Origin: Endomychus coccineus
Taxonomy: Eukaryota > Arthropoda > Insecta > Coleoptera > Endomychidae
Length of the DNA: 64,000 bases
Direction: 5' to 3'
NCBI GenBank assembly: GCA_958510875.1
Contig: OY294067.1
Coordinates: 62,136,039 to 62,200,038 of the forward strand
This document shows, piece by piece, positions 43,344 through 52,679 of the stretch. Both the position numbers and the translations under genes were made by a program. Position 1 is the first letter of the stretch. Each line of letters opens with the position of its first letter. The notes beneath the pieces are model-generated. The model searched no databases and was not told the DNA's origin. It worked only from the letters and a program-made list of their open reading frames with translations.

Positions 43344-44971
43344 CACAGTAAAAAATTTAGAGTGAAAATTTCACTCTAAGTAACACTAAAAACATTCTAT
43401 ATAGGTCCAATGTTTTTAGTGTGAAACATTCACTCTGCATCTAGAGTAAATTTTAATGGTAACTTTACTCTAACGTTAGTGTTAAATAGTCGCTTTATTT
43501 AGAGTATCTTTTAAACTACAGCAGATGAGATGCAACATAACCCAGAGTTGAAAACAAATCTAGCTAGTGTTCAAATATACACTGAGAAACTCTAAATTGT
43601 GTGAATTAACAAATGTAAGTGTATCCAAATTACTATTTTAGTGTAATATTACTCTTTGGTAAAAAAAAATACCGTTTCCAGTGTATGTTAACTCTACCTA
43701 GTGTTGGATTTACACTGATTTTGGTAAACTAAATACTGTTTTTAGTGTACGTTAACTCTAGCTCTGCACTACCTAGTGTTGGGTAAATGAATAATACACT
43801 ACTTGCAAATACAAAATGTTTATTTAAAAATAAATGTATGGCACAATAGGTACAACTGAGCAATTCCGATGAATTGACGAATATGTGGAACATTTAAATC
43901 TAAATACTATCGAATATATGATACATAAAAATTGAACAGTATTTTAAAAATAAAATAAAAGGTTTGTATGACCTTGTATAATAGCTAACCTAATTGTTCG
44001 TATTCTTCATATATACAGTGTTGCTCCACTTTGGCCACCTTCGAGCAATGATCCTTCAGCTTAATAAAATTCATCATATAGGTTACCTGTAACATTTTAT
44101 CTTTGAGAATATAATCCATTATACATAAATTGACGAATCGATCAATATGACCCACACTTCAGATCGGTTCGTTAGAATTCCTATTTGACCTTCGCCACAG
44201 TATTGGCAATGTGGGGTCACAACTGAACCTTCACAAAATGGCAGTAAATGTAATATCAAAAACTAATGTACGATGTACCTCACTATTAGGTTATGTCTAC
44301 TATGACTGACTGAGCTCAGTAATTCGAAGGCATTACTATTGGTATTTATTAGAACTAGGTGTACAATTAACTTTCCAGTCGGTGGTGCCTCTGATTAATA
44401 TTATGAACCAGAAATTAGGGTTAAGGCGTTTGATTTGAACTAAAACACATTTCATCACCTCTATCATTTGACTATGTCCAGTTTACTACTAAGTAGATTA
44501 TATTAAGGAGAATAAACAACAGCACTTACCTTATAAGAACAAATAAAGCTACACAGGTCACGATTGAAGTCCAGTAAACACACAACACAGGTTGAAGCTT
44601 GAAGAAAGAATAAACGCCGCTAATGTAACGCCAATGCGTGTACTCATTGTAACGTGTTGGATGCGGATTGAACCGAACGGCATTTCGCAATTGACAGTGT
44701 CAGAACACTCTAGTTAGTGAAATATTTCTATGCATTTGACACTCCTAGTGTAAACCTAGAACATTCGACACTAAAACAATTTAAATGTGATTTTGTATTG
44801 TAAGTAATGAACATTAAAATAGTAGAACAACTCAACTAGAGTAGTTTAGTGTAAACAGCATCTCTCACCAATTCTAGTGTTACAAAAAATAGTCATTTAA
44901 CACTTAAAATTCACTCTAAATTTTTCACCCATTACACTAGCTGTTTTACACTGACCAAATTTTTTACTGTG
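43344..44971. mobile_element. Non-autonomous TA-flanked TIR element with subterminal motif array
   Basis: Perfect 15-bp ends CACAGTAAAAAATTT and inverse, with TA at 43342-43343 and 44972-44973. It interrupts the non-LTR element cleanly. The outer 450 bp (left) and 280 bp (right) carry more than 30 copies of AGTGT/ACACT and AGAGT/ACTCT words in both orientations, including a near-palindrome TAGAGTGAAA/TTTCACTCTA and a hairpin CACTAAAAACATT/AATGTTTTTAGTG. The interior (about 44000-44660) is non-repetitive, with no transposase. On the minus strand it has an exon-like segment ending in a strong splice donor. Confidence 0.8.
44528..44645 (-). other. Exon-like segment with consensus splice donor inside the TIR element
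   Basis: Minus strand: an ATG opens a 29-codon frame (MSTRIGVTLAAFILSSSFNL, then CCVFTG) that looks like a signal peptide, then a stop, and about 30 nt later AAG/GTAAGT (donor complementary to 44524-44532). A second small frame (44119-44262, minus) holds CEGSVVTPHCQYCGEGQ. This could be a captured host exon, a non-coding first exon, or chance. Confidence 0.25.
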
Positions 44972-44974
44972 TAA

Positions 44975-45777
44975 AGGAAGCACATAATCTCTATTTAGAG
45001 AAAATTGGCAACTCCATCACTCGTAATACAAACAGTTTTTGGAACTTCATAAATTTAAACGAAGTATGACTAGAATTCCTGGTTCCCTGGTTCTATGTGT
45101 TCTAATGAAACACTATCAAATGATTCCAAAGAAATTGTTGAAGCATTTGGTACATTCTTTGCCAGTGTATACTATGAACTCTGAACCCAATAGAGATAAC
45201 GGTTTCAGTATATTTCAGACTTGACCAACATTATCTGATCATTTTTAAGTATGGTATCAATAAGTGAATCAGAAAATGGAATTGCTATCAAAAACCTTAA
45301 GAATAAATACATCTCTGGAAATGATCAAATACAAGCTTCTCAATAAAAGATTCTGTGTTTGTTGTCCCACTATAGATCTTGTTCAATCTCAGTTTAAAAT
45401 CCAATAAATCTCCCAATGTTTGGAAAACAGCAAAGATTATTCCCGTTCACAAATCTGGTGATGTTGGTATTATACTCAATTATCGTCCAATTACGATATT
45501 GTCTAACTCATCTAAGGTCTTTCAGATGTGTCTGTATCAACCCATTTTCTCGCATATGATATCACCATACCATATATCTTCTCGTTGTCCTTTAACTTTT
45601 CACAATGTTAGGTCTAATACAAATGTATTATTCAGATGTCCGGTATTTGTCAGGACAACAAACTTTAATGTTCTTTGTTCACCATGTGACTTATTTTTCA
45701 ATAGTATTCAGGGAAATAAAATTAAAATTGCAAAGTTTTTAACGAGAAGTTCTTATCCAAACATGGGCACCTGCTAA
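44975..45777 (+). pseudogene. Non-LTR RT N-terminal part
   Basis: After the TIR element, broken frames read SNDSKEIVEAFGTFFASVY then SESENGIAIKNLKNKYISGN. The open stretch from 45379 reads FNLSLKSNKSPNVWKTAKII, PVHKSGDVGIILNYRPITIL and SNSSKVFQM. These are RT motifs 0-2 (pattern P-x-x-W-K-x-A-x-x-x-P-x-x-K-x-G-D ... N-Y-R-P-I). Similarity decays after HMISPY and the catalytic YADD-equivalent is absent. Confidence 0.8.
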
Positions 45778-45793
45778 AAATATAATAATTATT

Positions 45794-46043
45794 GTTTTGT
45801 TAAATATGATACGTGAGTTATTCTATTCTCATATCAAGAAATAACAGATTTAAGATCTCATACGAGAATCCCTATTTTGTTTTCAAACTGAATATGAATA
45901 TTGTCTCCAACTGAATACAACACTATCAGTTCGTGTTCAGTTCTGAAACAAACAAAATATGATTCTTATACTTACCACAACCTTTGAATCCGTTAATTCC
46001 TGATATTAGAACGGAATAACTTACGTCTCATATTTAACAAAAC
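45794..46043. mobile_element. MITE, about 250 bp
   Basis: Inverted ends of about 45 bp: GTTTTGTTAAATATGATACG then TGAGTTATTC (left) and the inverse of GAATAACTTACGTCTCATAT then TTAACAAAAC (right). The interior is AT-rich with no ORF. The target duplication is short or lost (TT?). Family unknown. Confidence 0.65.
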
Positions 46044-46319
46044 TTTTTTTTATATCTTTTAACACACACTTTAGAATAACAGCTTGTCTTTAAAATTTTT
46101 TTTTGCATTTACATATTATAGATGGATTCCACATAGTGAGAAATTAACCGAATTCCGAGTCAAAATCTATATAAGATTGGAATTAAACTATAACAGAGTT
46201 CACACTGTTTATACACTATAACACTATACATAAGAAACATTATTCGATAAAAATACTATTAAAGTACTGAGAACCTTGTCAGCTTTATATATAAATTCTT
46301 GGGAAATAGGTCACACTGA

Positions 46320-46480
46320 CTCATGTATATGCTTATTATTTTCGTCTTTACGTACGTTTCGGTCTCACGATCATTATCAGAAGACGTATCGATGTCTAAA
46401 ACGGGATTTATTAAAACCGATTTTATCAGCACAAAACGTCCTTTTTGCACCAATTTCAATTAAAAATGCGTAATGAGTAA
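46320..46480 (-). repeat. Solo PLE-type terminus, third family, copy 2
   Basis: Homologous over about 150 bp to 28530-28690 (see there). No PLE coding sequence is adjacent. Confidence 0.55.
46343..46386 (-). ncRNA. Hammerhead ribozyme motif with G8-to-A change
   Basis: Minus strand, 44 nt: stem I CGTCTT (46381-46386) pairs with AAGACG (46343-46348), six pairs. The core is CTGATAA instead of CTGANGA (G8 to A). An extra T follows, then a stem II with GATC/GACC, loop GTGA, then GAAA, stem III ACG/CGT with loop TA, and A at the cleavage site. G8 is a catalytic residue, so this copy is probably inactive although everything else is in place. Confidence 0.65.
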
Positions 46481-46489
46481 TCGAAATTG

Positions 46490-47328
46490 TAACACATCAA
46501 TGTTTTAAGTATATGAATATGTATCAAGAATCCACTACTTAGCAATTTTCTTATAATATTCGAAGTCATGTCAAGCAATGATACGACTGGAAACGAAAAA
46601 TATAAAGCTCAAGTATCCACTTTCGAACCAGATATTAAAGATTTATGAGGTAATAGAAAAGTGTTTGTCAGACCGTATTAGAAATATTGCTATTTGAACA
46701 TTCTACCTAAAATATACTTTTAACATTATAAATACGCATTTAGGAAGGGTCTTAATTGATTGAATAAATATAAATTTGACTTAATGATTGAACGTCTGTA
46801 TGATTTACAGACTTAGAGTCACGTTTTATGTGAATCATCCCCAGAATAGATCTTTTATAATAATTGATTTCCTAGTTAAGATATTAACATTTTTGTAATC
46901 TAATTGATGGTTATAATCAAAACAGTTTTTGTTTCTTGTACTATACTTATGGCCGTATATTCGTTTCAGTAAATATCGTTTAGAGATTCCTGTATAAGTC
47001 CCATCGCAATCTAAACAATTTCAGCCTTTCAGCTAAAACATTTGGCAACTGGAATTCATAGGAATCCAAATTCAATGACCTGAGTTGTTAATGTTACGCA
47101 CATATTTGGAGAATAATTTGCAAATTATTTTAAAGTGGTGAGAATAGGAATTGTATTGTTTTGTGGATCGGTAACCCTTTTGCAAGTGGTAATTTTTTCT
47201 CTTGGAATCCATGATAATTTAATCCTTAAAACTTAGGTCAAGGACCGTATTTACTTTATAATAAGATAACATTGAATTAATTACTCTGTTGCATCATGAA
47301 AGTGAGGTTTACATAGTATTTTATTCCT
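46490..47328. other. AT-rich interval, no gene
   Basis: Nothing recognised. Confidence 0.4.
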
Positions 47329-47332
47329 AAGA

Positions 47333-48366
47333 CGAAGGCAAGGTGAAAAGTACCTGAAAAATGAAACAAGAAATGATTTATTTGGTGAAAACTTATTTTA
47401 TTTCTCAACATAATCTCTTTATAGCCCAATACACTTCCTCCAACGTTTTTTTAATTTTTCGATCCCTTCCAAATAATACGATTTCGGCAATCCTTCAAAA
47501 TAGGCGTTTGTTTCAGCGATGACCCAATCGTCGGAGCCAAATCTCTTTCCGCCAAATCATTTCTTCAATTTTGGAAATATGTAAAATCACAGAGGGCCAA
47601 ATCTGGAGAATATGGTGGATGACGAACCAATTCGTAGCGCAATTAATGCAATTTTTCCATTGCGACTGCGAACCTGTGCGCCGGTGCAATGCCCTGGCGG
47701 AAGTGCACTTTTTTCTCGGCCATATGCCAAGCGGTTTCGCTTCAAATCGGCTTCGAATTGATCCAACAGCTCTGCATAATATACACTGGTGATCGGTCGC
47801 GCTTGTTGGCAAAAGAGAGAAAATGCGGCACCCCATCTGGTAGATAGCTTTTCCATATTCAAAAATGTATGCAGAATGTCCCGTACCCATTCGGTTGAGA
47901 TGCCCATAGCCTCACCAATCTCGTCCACTTTAACTCGCCGATCGTCCAATATCATACTATGAATTTTATCGACAATTTCTGGCGTATTAGCCTCGATTGG
48001 ACCAGAACATCAGGCGTCTTTTGTGGTCATACTACCACAACGTAAATCAGTAAATCACTTGTGAATCGTATCAATCGATGGTGAGGAGTCCTCATAGCGT
48101 TTAACAAGCGATGCCTAATGCTTTTTCCACGCAAGAAATATTGTTTAATCAAGACGCGAAATTCACTTATTCCTATGCTTATTGCTTACCTTATCTTCAA
48201 GGCTGGTTGCTTTCGATGAGTGTCAAAACAGAACTGAATGACTATCAGTCTGAAAATATTAATGCATTCTAGGTAAAGATGGAACATCACATATGTGATA
48301 TGGGATTTGCGATAGTGCCGCCATCTGTTTTATTTTTCAGAGACTGTTCTTTTCTCCTTGCCCTCG
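47333..48366 (-). mobile_element. mariner element D, internally deleted
   Basis: The left TIR CGAAGGCAAGGTGAAAAGTA begins at 47333 and the right TIR ends TCCTTGCCCTCG at 48366, followed by TA (48367-48368). The left TA is mutated (GA). Length 1034 bp. Roughly 230 bp of coding sequence between the HTH and the catalytic core is missing. Confidence 0.9.
47398..48174 (-). pseudogene. mariner transposase pseudogene D
   Basis: The start codon position reads ATA instead of ATG (about 48174), followed by the usual SEFRVLIK. The open frame 47587-47955 has MILDDRRVKVDEIGEAMGIS, TEWVRDILHTFLNMEKLSTR, then jumps (FCQQARPITS) to VYYAELLDQFEADLKR, showing the deletion fused in frame. The first catalytic D is lost with the deletion. 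HQDN reads LPPGHCTG in this frame, and the third motif (HILQIWPS in another frame) is shifted. Confidence 0.85.
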
Positions 48367-48369
48367 TAA

Positions 48370-50125
48370 GTAGGAAATAATCAACCTTATCCACTGAAAA
48401 TACCATCAAGGTAGTTCCTCCGCGACAGTCCAGACAAAAAGTTTCAACTCATGTTATTCATATCAGCGGTACTACGGACTGTACAATATATGTTTTAACT
48501 TTACTGTACTCCTTACATTACTACATTCCCTGTAATATACACACATACTATGAAATATTATTTGGTATAGAAATGTGGCAATGCGTATTTACTTGCCTTA
48601 TTCATCTTATACAGCCCAGTCTTACTTATAGTTTTAACGTGCAGTAAACATAAACACGTGCTTTTCCTTTCCGCTGCTACATTTTACTCTTTTCAACGTT
48701 GCCGCATCGTTTCCATGCGATTATTCTTATATCCCCTCCACAGAAAATAATCGTCGAAATAAGTAATTTATTTTAACTGTTTATCAGAACTACGTGTTAA
48801 ATAATTTTAATTTTTTTTTCATATATTCTAAATAACTCATTCAGACAAATATCAGTTTTTAATCGGAATCTTAAAAGTCGTTCTATCTACAAGTTTCGAG
48901 GATTTCTTAAAATATTGCTTTCATAACCGTACTACCTTAAAGTATTAAGCAGAGAGGGAGCATATTTCACTAAAAATTACTGTAGTCCTCAAAATGTCTA
49001 ATCAATTATATAAGCCTACTGAATAATATCAATATTAGGGAAATAATAGCATTTCTCTCAAATAATAAAGGATCATCAAATGATTGTCGAAGTTCGTGGA
49101 CAATTCTATTTAAAACAGAAAGAAAGCCATCAACGTAATCAACAAAGTAATAACCACTTCCAGGTAGATGAAAACTAATAACAATCTTGAACGGCTTTTG
49201 TTTATTTCAAAGAAGTCTAAAAGAAATTAATTTCTCCGCTCCATTTAATAGATACTCACTGGATTCTGATATGAAACCGAGTATGTATTTCAATTCTGAC
49301 GAATTTCTCTAGGATTTCCAAGATAATACAGAAGTATTCTAAGGAATCGGAAAGATTTTCTCAGAAAAAATACGGTAAATTTCTCAGAAAATGCAAATTT
49401 ACTTTGAAACACCGTCCTGAATCCGTTTCAAGAAGAGGAGTGGCTTCTCGCGAGAAAGAGATAACTACATGTTTATATCTAACCGTAACATGAAATAAAG
49501 TTCTTTAATCATGCCAGCCAGAATTCCTAGAAATTCGTCTGAAAATGTTAGTGCTCATTAGATTTAATAATACAAAGCAATACGGACCGGATCATTGTCG
49601 AAATAGTAGCTGTTAACACTTTCATCTATCAGTTTTACATCGCGTTTTAAAAAGAAATAGATAGAGGCCACGTTTCTTGACACAGTATTATAAATTCACC
49701 TACTAAAGCATGTTAGAATGAGTTACACGCATTGTAATTTGATTCGGAATACATACTGATGTTCAAGAATGGATTGTTCATAACATCAATTTACAATGTA
49801 CGTAGAAAAACACGAATGGATTCGGTAACAAATAGCTGCAATGTTCATTGATCAGATTATATATTGATCATCTTTCAAGGGCACTTTTGTGTTTTTTGCA
49901 CCCCTCTCAGGAGAGTAGAAAGGAATTCAATCTGAGGAGCGCAAATTGCACCCAAAGTGTATTAGTGTATAGTTCTTTCTTGTTCGACACTTACAGTAAA
50001 AATTTACATTGAATATTTCCGTTTGAACACCTATACCTTCTGAAATGACTATATAAGACAGAAAATGGATTACTTCTGTTTCACCACACTGTGGCATTTT
50101 CAAGCGAAGAGTTTTCAACTAAATC
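48370..50125. other. Interval without a confident gene
   Basis: No recognised repeats in 48.4-49.9 kb. The plus-strand stretch 49930-50130 (NLRSANCTQSVLVY, broken frames) might be the 5' end of the endonuclease of the non-LTR element that resumes at 51435, but the similarity is weak. Confidence 0.3.
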
Positions 50126-50177
50126 TAAATCTAAAAGTATGTCTACTTTCTTTTACTATCACTGATATTTAATATAG

Positions 50178-50220
50178 TCGTTACTATAGTTTCAACACTA
50201 AACGTGTCATCTTCAGACGA
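50178..50220 (-). ncRNA. Hammerhead ribozyme, complete core
   Basis: Minus strand, 43 nt: stem I TCGT (50217-50220) pairs with ACGA (50178-50181). Core CTGAAGA fits CUGANGA (position 7 is free). One extra T follows, then stem II GACAC/GTGTT with loop GTTTA, GAAA, stem III ACT/AGT with loop AT, and A at the cleavage site. All invariant positions are present. It lies 3' of the PLE ORF in the sense strand. The inverted partner copy at 50232-50260 repeats only its 3' half. Confidence 0.75.
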
Positions 50221-50616
50221 AAAATTTTTTTTGAAACTATAGTAACGACTATATTAAATATCAGTGATAGTAAAACAAAGTAGTTTTATTTATTATTTGG
50301 TTAAAATGATAAACTATCACAAAGTACCGGCTTCCACAATTGAATTTCTAAAAGTATGTCCTTAAATATTAGGGATCAGAGTGTGGTACAAATTAAGGGA
50401 TGAGGGTGGATAATGGTGGGAGTGTATTTACAAAATTGTTAACAAGTGGTGAATTATATGTACCGATTTAATCATTTAAAATTAAATTATTATTATTTTT
50501 TGAGTGTTTCAATATTTCTATGGATTCTAGTATATTAAGTGTATGTCCTTTTCACTGAATATGTAGAATATCGGGATTAAGGGTGAAATTGTGGTTATGT
50601 TCTAACAGGTGATTCG

Positions 50617-51400
50617 CTAATTAGGGTCCTCTTTTTTAAGCCTGTAACTTCTCAAATGTTCGTTGAACCTTACGCTGAAACTGCGTCCAGTTTGTCCTAT
50701 GTACAAAGCACTACAGTCGTCACATCTCAGTCTGTAAAGTCCAGATTTCTTTAATTTATCTTTTTTAGATTTCGAGTTATTAATATACGAGCATAGGTTA
50801 TTTGTAGTTTTAGAGGCGACGTTTTTATTTTGTTTTTTATGAAATTGAGATATTTTCAATAATTGTTTACCTGAATATGTTAGACATGAGAAATTTGATT
50901 CGGTATTATTATTAATCTGCGGATAAATTACGTTTAAGGCTTTTTTATTGAGTTTATTTTGGAGTATGTTATTAATTATCTTGACATTATAACCGTTATT
51001 TTTGGCAATATCTATGATTCTGTTTAATTCCAAATGGAAATTATCTTTACTTAATGGAACATTAATTAATCTATGTATCATAAAATTATATGCTGCTAGC
51101 TTGTGTGTGTGTGATTGTGGATGTAATGTTGTCTATTGTGGTATCTGTGATAAATAGCGGAAGAAAAATAATTATTAGTATGTGAAATGGTCAGATCTAA
51201 AAAGTTTAAGGACTTGTTGTTTTCCATCTCTAATGTGAACTATATTTGGGTGTAAATTGTTAATATAGGTGAGAAAAGAATTCATCTGGCGGTTACTGTC
51301 TGTAAAGCAAGCGATTACGTCGTCAACATAGCGATACCTATATACAAACATGTGCTGAAAAGGGTTTAGTTTATTATCCCTTTTAAACATAAGCATCTAT
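50617..51400 (-). pseudogene. PLE RT (C-terminal part) and GIY-YIG endonuclease
   Basis: 51175-51396 has YRYVDDVIACFTDSN (motif C, catalytic DD present) then LTYINNLHPNIVH. After a frameshift, 50617-51081 is open for 154 codons: MIHRLINVPLSKDNFHLEL, then NFSCLTYSGKQL, then KKSGLYRLRCDDCSALYIGQ followed by TGRSFSVRFNEHLRSYRLK. The nuclease keeps G-L-Y, Y-I-G, R and E-H, making it the best preserved PLE nuclease in the window. RT motifs upstream of YVDD are lost to 5' truncation. Confidence 0.88.
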
Positions 51401-51439
51401 CTTAAGCAAGAATCGAGTTCTTCTTAATTTGACTACACG

Positions 51440-51740
51440 AGAGGAAAACCTATGATAACATTATTACACTGTGAATATACTTTTAATGATTCAAAATCTG
51501 TCGAAACTGACATGTACAGACTCAATAAAACAGATGTCAATACTTTTGTAAGTGATCTAAGATATGTACTTAAAAAACACGAATAAATGTGACATTGGGA
51601 TTCTGATTGGAGACTTAACCGATGTTCACGCACTAGCTTATGTAAACATGCTAGAAACAAATGAGTTCTTAGTCAGGTGAATGTACCAATAACGAAAGAG
51701 GGAACTATTGATCACATTTTCACTTTCAATAAAGCTGGTA
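51440..51740 (+). pseudogene. Non-LTR endonuclease, C-terminal part
   Basis: Plus-strand pieces SKSVETDMYRLNKTDVNTFV, KKHE, KCDIGILIGDLTDVH (GDLT for the catalytic GDFN), YVNMLETNEFLV and TKEGTIDHIF, the last being the conserved ending (T-x-I-D-H-I-F) with the catalytic D and H. Stops and frameshifts occur between pieces. The domain's first half is absent here. Confidence 0.7.
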
Positions 51741-51743
51741 ATA

Positions 51744-52679
51744 CGAGAGCAAGGTGAAAAGTCCCTGAAAAATAAAACAGATGGCTCCACAATCGAAAAT
51801 CCCATATGACATTTGAGATCTATCATCTTTAATTAGAACGCATTAACATTATCAAACTGATATGTCATTTGGTTCTGTTTTGACACCCATCGAAAGCAAG
51901 CAGCCTTGAAGAATTTTGTAAATGTGGAAAAAATGAATTTCGCGTCTTCACTAAACATTATTTCCTGCGTAAGAAAAATATTACCCAAGCAAATCATCGC
52001 TTGTTAACCATTATGTGGACTCTTCACCAACGATTGGAATGATTCACAAGTGGTTTACTGATTTTCGTTGTGGTAGTATGACCACAAAGGACGCCGAGTG
52101 TTCTGGTCGTCCAATTGAGGTTAAAAAGTCAGAAATCGTCGATAAAATCCATGGTATGATATTGGACGATCGGCGAGTTAAAGTGGACGAAATTGCTGAC
52201 GCTATGGGCATCTCAACCGATGGGGTACGGAAGATATTGCATAAATTTTTGAATATGAAAAGCTATCTGATAGATGAGTGCCACATTTGCTATCTGTTGG
52301 AAAAAAGCCAGATTGAAGAAATTTTTGCGCCTTTTCATAACCTTGGCAGAAACATGGATCCATCACAACAAACCAGAGACCAAGAAGCAGTCGAAACAGT
52401 GGACTTTTCCTGGCAAATCGAAGCCGAAAAAGGCCAAAGTGGGTTTATCAGTCAACAAAATCATAGCAACGGCTTTTTTGGGATGCACACGGTATCGTCC
52501 ATATCGACCACCTTGAAAAGAGCAAAAAGGTCACCGGCGTATATTATGCAGAGCTGTTGGATCGATTCGACTCCGATCTGAAGCGGAAGCGGCCCCATTT
52601 GGTGAAGAAAAAAGTGCTTTTCCACCAGAACAACACACCGGCGCACAGGTCCGCAGTCGCAATGGCAAAATTGCATGAA
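51744..52679 (+). mobile_element. mariner element E, 3'-truncated
   Basis: The left TIR CGAGAGCAAGGTGAAAAGTC starts at 51744 after TA (51742-51743). The right end is missing: mariner similarity stops at 52679 (MAKLHEM) and non-LTR RT coding begins at once. The HTH and catalytic region up to the third D are present, so about 350 bp is lost. Confidence 0.9.
51921..52679 (+). pseudogene. mariner transposase pseudogene E
   Basis: The longest HTH-containing mariner frame in the window (52015-52581): TIGMIHKWFTDFRCGSMTTK, SGRPIEVKKSEIVDKIHGMI, LDDRRVKVDEIADAMGISTD. A parallel frame (52274-52516) has LFITLAETWIHHNKPETKKQ, where the first catalytic D (normally V-D-E-T-W) is A, and VGLSVNKIIATAF. Then KKVLFHQNNTPAHRSAVAMA has N for the second catalytic D. 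With both changed and the third lost, it is inactive even apart from frameshifts. Confidence 0.88.

Larger units (their letters stand above)
42380..45780 (+). mobile_element. Non-LTR retrotransposon (APE/RT), split by a TIR element
   Basis: Plus orientation: endonuclease (42400-42950), EN-RT linker (42936-43300), then a 1.63-kb insertion, and the RT N-terminal half (44975-45780), where homology ends before the catalytic motifs. The type is CR1/Jockey-like by eye. All parts contain frameshifts. It shares no obvious sequence with the non-LTR element at 51.4-54.3 kb. Confidence 0.8.
50131..51420 (-). mobile_element. Penelope-like element with fold-back terminus
   Basis: Minus orientation. The 3' end (50144-50347) is an inverted pair: TACTATCACTGATATTTAAT at 50153 and its inverse near 50250, separated by a hammerhead core. 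Direct repeats CTAAAAGTATGTC lie at 50131-50143 and 50348-50360. The coding part runs 50617-51400 with RT motif C and a well-preserved GIY-YIG nuclease. Homology ends near 51420, where a non-LTR element resumes, so the PLE is 5'-truncated and probably inserted in it. Confidence 0.85.
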
